Positions 1-8,159 of a stretch of 24,120 nucleotides of DNA are shown piece after piece. The notes beneath the pieces are model-generated. The model did no database searches. It worked only from the letters and a program-made list of their open reading frames with translations, and was not told where the DNA came from. Every line of letters starts with the position of its first letter. Positions within the stretch are counted from its first letter, which is position 1. The position numbers were made by a program, and so were the translations under genes. Source of the DNA: Pavlovales sp. CCMP2436 (taxonomy: Eukaryota; Haptophyta; Pavlovophyceae; Pavlovales); the NCBI GenBank assembly GCA_026770615.1, contig MU631364.1, positions 315,332 to 339,451 of the forward strand, in the 5' to 3' direction.

Positions 1-47
1 ATATACACACACGCACACACACACACACACACACACGCACACACACA

Positions 48-82
<35 letters not shown>

Positions 83-117
83 CTCGCACACACACGCGCA
101 CACGCACACGCACGCAG
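1..117. repeat. (CA)n microsatellite, probable intron tract
   Basis: About 115 bases of CA dinucleotides with scattered G substitutions (cacacg). The tract ends in a CAG at 115-117, directly before an open coding frame, so it is probably the 3' part of an intron of the FAD monooxygenase-like gene. The window starts inside it, so its full length is unknown. Confidence 0.9.
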
Positions 118-538
118 CCTGGGCTCTGGCGGGTGCACGGGTCTGGAGGACGCCTTCGCCACTGCCGAGCTCCTCGAACTCTTCCTGCGCGCCCGCGGCC
201 CCCTTTTAGAAAGCGGCGGGAAGGGCGAGCGCGAGGCGGCGGCCATCGTGCGCGCGCTCTCATTGGTCGAGCGGCGGCGCAAGTGGCGCGCGCGCCGCAT
301 CCAGCACGAGTCGATGCTGCTCGCCCGACTCACCGTCATCCTCGCGCCCTACACCCTCTTTCGCGCGCTGCGCAATAACGCGCTCCGCCTCGTGAGCTGG
401 TTGCCGACCGTGGGCGGGCCGCGCGTCCCCATCTTCGACTTCCTCAACAACTACAGGGTCAGCGTCGACTCGCGGCTGGCGAACGGCAAGCCCGCTGCGG
501 GAATTGCCGCGAGGCAGCACCAGCATTCGAGGGTTTGA
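118..538 (+). CDS. FAD-dependent monooxygenase, C-terminal exon (partial)
   Basis: The frame reads about 140 residues to a TGA at 536-538, with no good start; it follows an AG at 116-117 that looks like a splice acceptor. Near its beginning is GSGGCTGLEDAFATAELL. This resembles the late FAD-binding motif of flavin monooxygenases (G-x-G-x(4)-L-E-D-A), where the flavin pyrophosphate/ribityl end is bound. An Arg-rich helix (VERRRKWRARRIQ) follows, matching the family's usual R-x-x-R helix. The tail may be membrane-associated (LLARLTVILAPYTLFRAL). Known family members hydroxylate or epoxidise small substrates using NAD(P)H and O2; the substrate here cannot be inferred. The Rossmann N-terminus and the NAD(P)H motif lie upstream of the window. 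A coincidental match on one motif is possible, so confidence is moderate. Confidence 0.55.
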
Positions 539-745
539 ATACGACAGCTATTCAGTATTTGACCGCCGGTCACTTCAGGTTTCTTGCCGATACGTCTCGC
601 CGTTTATAGATTAATTGATGATTGATAGTTAGTTAACCAACGAGTGAACTATTAACTTACGAGTACAGTAACTAGTTAACTCACGCAAACATCCATGTTT
701 GACATCATTAATTTCTCGATACTGATACTGTGATAGCGCGCATCG
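539..745. other. AT-rich intergenic spacer between convergent genes
   Basis: About 200 AT-rich bases separate the stop of the monooxygenase-like gene (+) from the stop of the hydrolase gene (-). Short GTTAACT/AGTTAAC motifs recur at about 630-680. No open frame or structured RNA is evident. It presumably holds the 3' ends of both transcripts. Confidence 0.6.
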
Positions 746-1411
746 TCATCCAACGCCGAGCCAGCGCATGGTGAGCTCGCTAATGCCGGAGGACGCAACG
801 CCAACTAGGTCGTGGCCATCCTCCAACTCCACCAGCTGCACGCACTCCGGGTGCTCGCAGGCGGCCAACTGGCTGGAGGCTAGCGGGATGACATTGTCGG
901 CGACCCCGTGCAAAATCAGTGTTGGATGTTTGATCCGTGGGCGCGCAGGATAAAGCCGCGCATCTGCGACAAAGTCGAAGCTAATGCGCGATGAAGGGCC
1001 GTCTGGACCGTAGCCGGGCGAGAAGCAGCCCTCCCGTTCCCAGCGCTCATACAGATTCGGGTCGCGGAATACGATGGGCAATCGCTCTAGTAAATCGAAG
1101 CCGGGGCAGAGCAGCACGAGTCTGTTGACGCGCTCGGGATGGAGCTCGGCCCAGCGCGCGGCCAGGTACCCACCCATCGAGGAGCCGACAAGGTTCCATC
1201 GATCCGTGCCCAACGCCGCGGCCTCGCTGATGGCAGAAAGTGCGCCCGTGTAGGTGAGTTGCTCAAAGGCGGGGCAGTTGAGGTTGGGGACAGTGAGCGG
1301 CACCCCGCGCGTGGCCAGCGCGGCCGCCAGCAGCCGGCCCTTGGCGCTGCCCGGGCCCGAGGCCCAGCCGTGGAGGTACATCATGTTCATTACGTTCGAG
1401 GGTGGGCCCAT
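746..1411 (-). CDS. alpha/beta hydrolase, YqiA/esterase-like
   Basis: A 222-residue protein from the ATG at 1411 (MGPPSNVMNMM); the frame stays open upstream to a TTG at 1528, so a longer N-terminus or an upstream exon is possible. It opens with YLHGWASGPGSAKG, the HG oxyanion-hole region of small serine hydrolases. Numbered in the longer 260-residue frame, the nucleophile elbow is G-S-S-M-G with Ser117, the acid is Asp211 in LHGVADNVIP, and the base is His239 in LEDGHDL. The full catalytic triad is therefore present. Size and motifs match the YqiA/UPF0227-type esterases and related carboxylesterases; the substrate is unknown. The gene is divergent from the RsmE-like gene, with about 265 bp between start codons, so the two may share a promoter region. 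Confidence 0.85.
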   Translation of the reverse strand: MGPPSNVMNMMYLHGWASGPGSAKGRLLAAALATRGVPLTVPNLNCPAFEQLTYTGALSAISEAAALGTDRWNLVGSSMGGYLAARWAELHPERVNRLVLLCPGFDLLERLPIVFRDPNLYERWEREGCFSPGYGPDGPSSRISFDFVADARLYPARPRIKHPTLILHGVADNVIPLASSQLAACEHPECVQLVELEDGHDLVGVASSGISELTMRWLGVG

Positions 1412-1676
1412 CTGCCTCGCGCCGTCGCCTCCGCTGGCAACGCCGCCGACGCGCAGACGAGGAAGGCGTGCTGGGTAGACCTGCTGCGCTGGTGGTGCGC
1501 GACGTCTCGTGCTGGCGGTCTCGTGCAAGCTTCCTCAGTACAGTACAGTTTTGGAGAGGGCCGCCATCTCTGACTGCAGCGATGACTGCCTCCACGTAGC
1601 TCCACGTAGCTTACGGGGGAACAGCCGAGCCGAGTCGTGGGGAAAGCCACGGGACTGGGACAGCTTGCATCGCAGG
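1412..1676. promoter_or_regulatory. putative bidirectional promoter region
   Basis: About 265 bp lie between the divergent start codons of the hydrolase (-) and the RsmE-like methyltransferase (+). The segment contains a tandem duplication, ctccacgtag repeated at about 1590-1609. No clear TATA box is seen. The promoter role is inferred only from the head-to-head arrangement. Part of it may instead be 5' coding exon, since open frames continue from both genes. Confidence 0.35.
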
Positions 1677-2618
1677 ATGCTCGTCTCGCGCGCGTGCCTG
1701 CTCACCTCGCTCTCGCTCGCGCACGTGCGCGGTCTCAACCGGCTGCTCTTCGACGCGCACGAGCTGAGCGGACGCACCGTCCGCATCCCGGGCGAGGACC
1801 GGCGCGCGCAGCATGTGAACACGATCCTCAAGCGCAGTCCCGGCGACACGCTGCGTGTTGGCCTGCTCGACGGCGCGCCAACTGACTCCGCGCTGCTCTC
1901 GGCGATCGAGCCCGACGGCTCGCTCATCATCGAACTGCCTGCAGCCCTCGACGTGTGCGCGCCCCCGCCGGTGCCACGCGTCGACCTGCTGCTCGCGTTG
2001 CCGCGGCCCCTGCAGCTCGAGCGGATCTTGCCGATGGTGAGCCAGCTCGGCGTCGGCACGCTGGTGCTTGCGGGTGCGCGCAAGGTCGAGCTCTGCTACT
2101 GGGGCTCACACCTTTTCCGCGAGATCGGCGGCGCGGAGAGGACGCGCGCCTTGCTGGTCGATGGTCTCTCGCAGAGCGGCGAGACGGCGGTGCCCAAGGT
2201 GGTGCGCGCCAAGAACTTCAGGCGCTGGTGCGCGCACGAGCTAGACGTGCTATTCCCGCGCAACCAAGTCGCGCGCGTGCTCGCGCATCCGCAGCGCGCG
2301 GGCCTGCCACCACACGGCCGCGTGCGCGACATCGTCGAGCCGCCGGGCGGCAGTGCAGGCGGCCCGAGCCGGATGCTGATCGCCGTTGGTCCCGAGGGCG
2401 GCTGGGACGAGCCGGACGAGATCGAGCTGCTCACGCACCACGGTTTCACGCTCATCACCCTCGGCGAGCGCGTGCTCCGCTCCGACATCGCCGTGGTCTC
2501 GCTGCTCACGCTCGCCCACGATTTGGTTCACACCTGGAGCAATCGCCCCACTCCCTCCGCCGAGTCTGTGGCGACCGTCGCCCAGCCCGCTGAGCCTGAT
2601 TTCGCTAGCCTTGTGTGA
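1677..2618 (+). CDS. rsmE: RsmE-like 16S rRNA m3U1498 methyltransferase
   Basis: A 313-residue protein from the ATG at 1677 (MLVSRACLLTSLSLAHVRG), ending in TGA. The frame is open upstream to 1509, so a longer organelle-targeting leader cannot be excluded. RsmE is a SPOUT-class, SAM-dependent enzyme that methylates N3 of U1498 in small-subunit rRNA. The N-terminal part (LFDAHELSG...HVNTILKRSPGD) fits the PUA-like RNA-binding domain. LALPRPLQLERILPMVSQLG starts the SPOUT domain. The trefoil-knot SAM site is clear: AVGPEGGWDEPDEIELL, then LGERVLRSDIAVVSLL. Length is near the algal/plant family, with insertions (a Pro/Gly-rich loop before the knot). It probably acts in the plastid or mitochondrion; that is inference. 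A run-on tail after the knot (SNRPTPSAESV) is not conserved. Confidence 0.9.
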   Translation: MLVSRACLLTSLSLAHVRGLNRLLFDAHELSGRTVRIPGEDRRAQHVNTILKRSPGDTLRVGLLDGAPTDSALLSAIEPDGSLIIELPAALDVCAPPPVPRVDLLLALPRPLQLERILPMVSQLGVGTLVLAGARKVELCYWGSHLFREIGGAERTRALLVDGLSQSGETAVPKVVRAKNFRRWCAHELDVLFPRNQVARVLAHPQRAGLPPHGRVRDIVEPPGGSAGGPSRMLIAVGPEGGWDEPDEIELLTHHGFTLITLGERVLRSDIAVVSLLTLAHDLVHTWSNRPTPSAESVATVAQPAEPDFASLV

Positions 2619-2719
2619 CAATGACCGTGCTGACACAGAGGCCGTAGTTGACTTTTCTGGAATTATATACCGGAGATCCATCGGCACGCGCGGTGGCGCC
2701 CAAGCCAGCGCAGCCGACT

Positions 2720-2813
2720 AAGGCACGCAGCAGGCAATGGGCGACGCAGCGCTCAGACCAGCAAAACATTCAGAACAGTCAGACGCCAGCTTGAATCCCT
2801 ATCAGTCAATATA
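2720..2813 (+). repeat. dispersed repeat, S half (copy 1)
   Basis: This 94-bp segment starting aaggcacgcagcaggcaatg recurs in inverted orientation at 10741-10835. I count only two mismatches between the copies. At the second copy the S half adjoins a TA tract and then the R half of the dispersed repeat; here the S half stands alone and ends at tcaatata. Confidence 0.9.
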
Positions 2814-3046
2814 CCCCCGTAGTTTCAGCACCCCAGTAGAACCCCACTGGGGAAATCAGGAAAAGAATAGCTGTAGGGTATATTTGCAGCTGTCCCACGT
2901 CATTTGTTCTGTTATGCAAGTTTTCTATATTTGTTAAATCTAGGTCCTAAACTTCCAATAGGGGTTGGTTGGCCCAAGGGTATTTTATCCCCATTGGTTG
3001 GCCCGCCTCACTGAGGGTCAGCACGCACGACTGGCCGTTCCACAGC

Positions 3047-3377
3047 CAGCGCGCTTGCCTCGTCGCCAGCGGCGAGGCGCAACGGGGGTCTCGCCCGCGT
3101 GCGCACCCGCCGGCGCGCTCGCCTCGTGTCCGACAGCGGCGAGGCCCGCGGCGGAGGTCTCGACCGGCCCCGCCTCAGCCAGCGCGCTTGCCTCGTCGCC
3201 AGTGGCCAGGCCCACGAGGGATATCTCGCCTCCGTGCGTACCCACCAGCGCGCTCGCCTCGTGTCCGCCAGCGGCCAGGTTCGCGGTGAAGGTCTCGACC
3301 GAGTGCCCATCCTAATCGCTCACCTTGTCGCCAGCGGCCAGGCCCGCGACGGAGACCTCAGTCGAGATCGAGTGCGC
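3047..3377. repeat. five-unit minisatellite with alternating A-B-A-B-A units
   Basis: Five diverged tandem units: 3047-3110, 3111-3179, 3180-3245, 3246-3312 and 3313-3377 (about 64-69 bp each). Odd units share ttgcctcgtcgccag and even units share ctcgcctcgtgtccg; all share an agcggc(g/c)aggc core. The array is therefore a roughly 133-bp higher-order dimer repeated two and a half times. No function is evident. Confidence 0.8.
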
Positions 3378-4071
3378 CAGTGTGCTAGTGACTGAGTTGA
3401 ATGTATCGCCGCCGAGCTCCGAGAGAGGTCCCGGGTGGTCCTCGTGTTCGACCGGCCTCGCCCCGCCCTACGACGAGAGGGCAAAGGAACCTCTCCCATC
3501 TTGCGTCCCCTGCGTCCCCTGCGTCTCCTGCATCTCATGCGTCCCCCGCGAGAACTGCAACCTCGCCTACATAGCGGCTAGCGCCAAATGAAATTCATAG
3601 CGTATAGCTGTACGTTTTTAACGGCGATTAGCGTCATCGCTTCGACTATTTGAAAAGAGCAATTATTTTTCACAGTGGGGTTTTACTGTGGTGTTAGTTA
3701 CTGCATAATGTAAAAAATTATAATTCAAATTTGGAACCGAACAATCAAATGACAGCAGCTTGAAAATGCACGGGCTATGAAGCAACTATAAACTTTAGAA
3801 TAATATAAGAAACTACGTTACATCTTGGTTATTCGGCAGCCGCCTGCGCGGCTACGACTAGGGCCTTATCTGCTGGCGATCCTCAGCGGTCTACGTTTAC
3901 ATGATCGTGGGCCCACGCCGCTAGGCCATTTGCGAAGGCCCGTCAGCGGCCACCCGCACGACCGACCCTGTCCATCCGCGAGACATTGCGCGCGCGGGGG
4001 TTAACGTCGGCAACTCACAAGTTCCAACTTCGTCGAATGCGCCTCGGTCCAACCCCCCCGGACCCCTCCTC

Positions 4072-4744
4072 TCAGCGCGCGGCGCGGATGGGTAGGCCAG
4101 CGTGCAAGTCCGACTGCGGCGAAGAGGAGATCGGCGTGGTGGGTCGGCATACCGCGTGCGGCGAGGCGGTGACGCTCGCCCTTCGCTGCCCTCCGCTACC
4201 GCTGACGAGCGGCTTAGTGAGCCCGCCCTCCTCCTTGCCGCACAGACGCGCGTAGAGGGGCAGCCACCAGGGGCGGGAGAAGAGGTCGATCAGCACGTAG
4301 CACAGTAGGCCCGCCACCACTCCGTTGGCAATCGAGTAAGTGAGCGGCATCACGGCGATGGTGAGGTACGCGGGGAACGACTCGTTGAAGTTGTCCCAGT
4401 CCATCATCCCCGCGGGGCCCATCATCAGCGCGCCTGTGCACAACCGGGGTTGGAGTTGGGTCAGGGTTGGGGGAGACAGGTGCAAGGGCGGGTGAGCGGG
4501 TGGAGGTGAGAGGATGGGGGGCGGGCGGACGGGCGGGCGGTGCCTGCGGCGTTACGCACCGACGATGATGAGCGCCGGGGCCGTGGCGGTGGGCGGGACG
4601 GCGGAGAAGACCGGGATGAAGAAGACGGACACGGCAAACCAGCACGCAATTACGATGGCAGTTAGCCCGGTGCGCCCTCCGTCCGCGATGCCGGCGCAGG
4701 ACTCGTTGGCGATGATCACTGGTGAGGTGCCGAGGACGGAGCCC

Positions 4745-4802
<58 letters not shown>

Positions 4803-6055
4803 TTAATTAATAGTAATGTTAATGTTAATGTTAATGTTAATGTTAATATCAATATTAATAATATTATTAATATCATTACCGCCATCGTCGCGAAGGCAGA
4901 GGCGAGGAAGGCATACGTCGAACCGGGCAGCTTGTGCGTGATGGGGTCGACCAGGCCTGCCTGCAGACCTGCGCCGAACTGCACGCCCGCCGTGTCGAAG
5001 AGTGCCACGAAGAGGAAGGCCAGTGTGATCGGCACCGTCTCGTGCCAGCGCGCCAGGTACTCGGTGAAGTTGAAGTGGCAGAAGGTCCCCTCCAGCGTGG
5101 GTGCGGCGAAGACAGACTCGGGCAGTGGGTGCAGCCCAAAGACCCACGAGATGCACGACGAGGTGACCACGCCAATCAGCATGGCGCCCTGCACGCGCTG
5201 CACCGTCAGCACGGCGATGAGCAAGGTGGTGGCCACGCCGAGTAGAACGTACGGGTTGGCCACCTGACGAGGAGTGCGACCAGGAGATACACAGAGGGAG
5301 TGACGGGAGGTACACAGAGGGAGTCAGGAGATACACAGAGGGAGTGACGGGAGATACACAGGGAGTGACAGGAGATACACAGAGGGAGATACACAGGGGG
5401 GGTGACTGGTGAACTGGGGTACTACGCATACAGAGACCAGGATGTTGCGTATAGTGTATCCTGCACGCGAATCAGGGTGTTTAGGTAGGCGGCAGGCGGT
5501 AGGGTAGGCGGCAGACGGTGGGGCAAAACGGCAACGCACATTGCCCAATGCGACGAGCGTCTCTTCGTTGGGCACCACGAGGCCTGTCATGCGGAAGCCG
5601 ATGAAGGCCTGGAAGAGCCCGATGCCCACAGTGATGGCGTGCTTCAGATTGTGCGGCATGATGTGCTGGATGAATTCGGAGGCGCCGCAGACGGTGAGCA
5701 ACGCGAAGAGCACGCCCTGGACCAGGCAGCACGTCAGGGCGACGTCGTAGGTCATGGACGTGGCCACGCAGACGCCGAAGGCAAAGTAGGCGTTGAGGCC
5801 CATGCCGGAGGATAGGCCGAACGGCAAATTGGCGACCAGGCCCACTATCGAGCAGCCAATGATTGCGCTGAGCGCGGTGGCCGAGGCGACCGAGCGGAAG
5901 GGCATCCCCGCGCCCGCCAGGATGGTGGGGTTGACGAGGAGGATGTACGCCATGGTCATGAATGTGACGGTTCCGGCCCTAATCTCGCCAGAGAGCGTCG
6001 AGCCGCGCTCGGTCACCTTGAAGTGGACGTCGAGCCACGCGCCGATCACCCCCAT
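4072..6055 (-). CDS. AZG/NCS2-type purine (adenine/guanine) permease, 4 exons
   Basis: Exons on the minus strand: 6055-5540, 5263-4880, 4743-4560, 4433-4072; all three introns are GT-AG and phases agree, giving about 481 residues. AzgA/AZG proteins are membrane symporters importing adenine, guanine and hypoxanthine. Exon 1 (ATG 6055, MGVIGAWLD) has the family's TFMTMAYILLVNP helix and GLNAYFAFGV. Exon 2 has FVALFDTAGVQFGAG, equivalent to the substrate-binding FDTxGT segment. Exon 3 has LGTSPVIIANES followed by GIADGGRTGLTA, the conserved GxGGRTG region. Exon 4 has two more hydrophobic helices (ESFPAYLTIAVMPLTYSIANG). Intron 1 holds a 23-bp tandem repeat and intron 2 a TA tract plus ATTAAC hexamers. 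The roughly 50-residue hydrophilic tail is not conserved. It presumably sits in the plasma membrane. Confidence 0.92.
4745..4870. repeat. (TA)n and (TTAATG)n microsatellites in permease intron 2
   Basis: About 50 bases of TA repeats at 4745-4797 are followed by five ttaatg hexamers and degenerate taatat units to about 4870. The block fills intron 2 (4879-4744, minus strand) of the permease gene and begins within bases of the predicted splice acceptor. Confidence 0.95.
5285..5405. repeat. 23-bp tandem repeat in permease intron 1
   Basis: Five imperfect units of gatacacagagggagtgacg plus gga lie at about 5285, 5308, 5329, 5352 and 5373; later units are shortened. The array lies inside the 276-bp intron 1 (5539-5264), close to the predicted acceptor. 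Confidence 0.85.
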
Positions 6056-6478
6056 GCTTGCTGCCGGCACCGACGGGCACGAGTTGCCCGCTCTGACGAG
6101 ACCAGCTGCACGAAACCTGAAGCGTTTCACGTCTACTTTTTAAACTCGAAAACTTGGATTGAGGCCGCACGAAACCAGTTCTCTTTCACGCCGCGAGCGA
6201 GTCTATCCCAGAGTTCATCACCAGGGTCATCAGTCCACTGGCGAACTGGGTGGGCAAACCCGGCAAACACTCGCGATCGAGTGATGAGAGCAGCAGTGGT
6301 GACGACGATGGTAAAAGAAACCGGCGGGCCTGACGCGGTGACGGCAACTTTGGCGAGGACTCTGGCACCTTCGGCAACTCAACGATGTAATTTTTTGTCA
6401 GTGATGGGCCTTCTGTGCACAGGCGCAGCTGGAGGTACCTGCGGGCACGGCGGATTCACTCGCGAGAGTGATGTCGTT

Positions 6479-6689
6479 ATGAACCGACGACGATGAGAGG
6501 ACCCGAGCGGAATAAATTATATAGCTGCACGATAGAGACCCGGACTAATTTTTTTGGGCTTTGCCTGGCGAGCGCATTCTGGGAGCTCAAAGAGCATATT
6601 CCGGTACCGGTTAAGTCCGGTCTCAACAGGTCAGGTTTAAACCTGTCCTTATAATTTATTCCGCTCGAGACCCGTCATCGTCGGTTCAT
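6479..6689. mobile_element. MITE-like fold-back element
   Basis: The left arm (6479-6521, starting atgaaccgacgacgatgag) is the near-perfect inverse of the right arm (6650-6689, ending catcgtcggttcat). The arms are about 40 bp, with a few mismatches and an offset in the middle, and enclose about 130 bp. There is no coding capacity. This is the structure of a short non-autonomous DNA transposon. I see no clear target-site duplication: the flanks are tta and gat. Confidence 0.6.
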
Positions 6690-6859
6690 GATAAAGACGA
6701 TCCGATAAAGACACGGACCGGGCTGGAATTTCCCTCAAATGACCTACCGACCCCTCCCATCGGCGACTGCACACTGGGGCTTTTGAGGGAGCACACTGGG
6801 GTATATGACAAGTTAATTATATGTTTTTCACATACAAGCTAATAGCTTGAACGCGTACA

Positions 6860-6883
6860 CACTCACACCCTTTGGTGTGAGTG
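6860..6883. other. perfect 10-bp hairpin
   Basis: cactcacacc at 6860-6869 pairs perfectly with ggtgtgagtg at 6874-6883 across a CTTT loop. The right arm is the outer end of the R-half repeat. The second R copy (end at 10946) has only the single arm, so the hairpin here is local. Confidence 0.8.
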
Positions 6884-6977
6884 CTGGTGCATGAGGGTTT
6901 GGGTCGATCGCTCGACCTCAGCCTGACGTCGACCAAGCCAGTGACTGAACAACACCTGTTGAACCATGCTGAGCCGC
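6874..6977 (+). repeat. dispersed repeat, R half (copy 1)
   Basis: A 104-bp sequence, nearly identical in inverted orientation to 10843-10946. Its core, gacgtcgaccaag followed by cacctgttgaaccatgctga, is shared by four further copies at 12.4-13.0 kb. The gagccgc end abuts a TA-rich microsatellite (taatatatata). Confidence 0.92.
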
Positions 6978-7095
6978 TAATATATATACATACTACATAT
7001 ACAGGCTAATTTAGCTAATATAGCTATAGATATTAGCAACACCCGGTAGTTAAGCACCCACCGATTTTTGTTTAAATAAAAGAAGACCTTGGGCC

Positions 7096-7311
7096 GTGGA
7101 CGATCCGTGGGAGGTTGAGAAGATCCTCAAGTATCGCTTCAACAATCGGGCGCGGCGCGACGAGTGGCAGATCAAGTGGCAGGGCTACCCAGCGAGCAAG
7201 AACTCGTGGGTGCCGCTCGAGAACCTGACGGACGACCTCGTAGCAGTCGCGCAGGGTCTCAAGACTAGCGCAACTGGCCCCCGCCCGGCCATCATCGATG
7301 ACTCCGATTGA
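7096..7311 (+). CDS. isolated chromodomain protein fragment
   Basis: Seventy-one residues from a GTG at 7096 to TGA. The frame is open upstream to about 7049, so the true beginning is probably an exon boundary or a truncation. The whole protein is one chromodomain: DPWEVEKILKYR, then EWQIKWQGYPASKNSWVPLE, a good match to the family's WxVExIL...xWKGYxxxxxTWEP pattern with the aromatic-cage positions mostly filled (Trp of DPW, Trp of KWQGY, Trp of SWVPLE). Chromodomains bind methylated histone H3 tails and are often found at the C-terminus of Ty3/gypsy integrases. No integrase or reverse transcriptase lies nearby, so this may be a transposon remnant or a small stand-alone reader. An AATAAA lies about 50 bases after the stop. 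Confidence 0.65.
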   Translation: MDDPWEVEKILKYRFNNRARRDEWQIKWQGYPASKNSWVPLENLTDDLVAVAQGLKTSATGPRPAIIDDSD

Positions 7312-7362
7312 TGATCGAACGAAAACTTGTCTATTTTGTTTGTATTTGCGCAATTAGGCCCA

Positions 7363-7368
7363 AATAAA
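7363..7368 (+). promoter_or_regulatory. possible poly(A) signal after the chromodomain ORF
   Basis: AATAAA occurs about 52 bases past the TGA of the chromodomain ORF, the distance usual for a eukaryotic 3' end. Whether this organism uses AATAAA is unknown. Confidence 0.3.
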
Positions 7369-7377
7369 TATTGTTGG

Positions 7378-7606
7378 GTGGGCGGCTGCGGCGGCGGCCT
7401 ACGGCCGCCGCCACGCCTGCCACCCTGAGACCGTCAGTGTGGGAGCGCTGCGCGCCCTCACCTACACTGAGGCCGCTGAGCGGCGGAGGCTCCGCCCCCG
7501 CCTCACACTAACCCCCCAGTGTGGGGGGGTCCGCGCCCCCCCCCCCCACACACACGGGGGGGGGGGGCTGCGCCCCCCCCCACTGATGCCGACCCTGGTC
7601 GGCATC
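7378..7606. repeat. GC-rich inverted repeats with long G and C runs
   Basis: ggcggcggcc-tac-ggccgccgcc forms a perfect hairpin at about 7390-7413. Runs of about 13 C (7536-7548) and 12 G (7556-7567) follow and can pair with each other. A perfect 10-bp hairpin (gatgccgacc-ct-ggtcggcatc, 7585-7606) then ends in a run of A. Such runs favour G-quadruplex or hairpin formation and replication slippage. They are also prone to sequencing error. Confidence 0.75.
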
Positions 7607-8159
7607 AAAAAAGAGAAATTCCAGCCCAGGACCCGGAACCTGTCCGATAGACACCCGGACGCCATTTATTACTCTGGCGGGCCCTCGCATTCCTCGCCAG
7701 AAAGTCCTGTTATAATCTAGACGGACCCGGAACGCAAGAATAAACAATACGGAAATAAAAACCTACGAGAAGGACCAGCGATGGCGAAGATGGGCGGTAA
7801 GATTCTCGGTTTATGATTATTGTATAGCTAACGCCCCAAGCTGCGTCCGTGTCTTTACCGGGCAGCCGGGCAACCGGCAGGTGCTAGTGTCCAGTAGTAA
7901 CGCCCATCCAAAAAAGAGCAGTATGTAACGCCAACAAAAAAAGTAAAAAACTTTATTATTATTCTTATAAGACTGACTGATGCCGGCACGGCCAGGCGGG
8001 CCGAGCTGCCGGGCGCCCCTAATTCAGCAATACGAATACGAATACGAATTTAACTAGGTGCGCACGGCACGACCACGACCGTCTCCAACAGCATGCCAAC
8101 AGCCCCCAGTCTCGAGCAGCCGCGACGCGCACAGGGCATCCACTGCCACCGGGGCGGGC

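Larger units (their letters stand above)
2619..4071. other. gene-poor intergenic region
   Basis: No convincing gene. It holds a dispersed-repeat copy (2720-2813), a minisatellite of about 66-bp units (3047-3377), a short tandem of cgtcccctg-like units (about 3505-3545), an AT-rich stretch (3590-3840) and a GC-rich stretch (3840-4071). Open frames across the minisatellite exist on both strands, but these are what GC-rich tandem repeats give by themselves. Confidence 0.6.
6131..7095. other. intergenic region rich in inverted repeats
   Basis: No supported gene. The region upstream of the permease start presumably holds its promoter. It contains the 211-bp fold-back at 6479-6689, a perfect palindrome caggtttaaacctg near 6632-6645, an accggtaccggt palindrome at about 6600, the hairpin at 6860-6883 and the R-half repeat at 6874-6977. 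Confidence 0.6.
7315..8159. other. intergenic region with GC-rich hairpins
   Basis: No supported gene. It holds the GC-rich hairpin and G-run cluster (7378-7606) and an AT-richer part. The segment 7930-8159 is probably the 3' untranslated region of the ankyrin-Tubby gene on the minus strand. A small (aatacg)n tract lies at 8031-8048. Two near-identical copies of a 16-base segment (gcatccactgcc) lie at about 8137-8177, across that gene's stop. Confidence 0.5.

Noticed and set aside
3047..3377. CRISPR-like array
   Set aside because: The units are contiguous and diverged, without spacers, in a eukaryotic setting.
7585..7612. Rho-independent-type terminator
   Set aside because: The hairpin is followed by A on the plus strand and preceded by T on the minus strand, and the window is eukaryotic.
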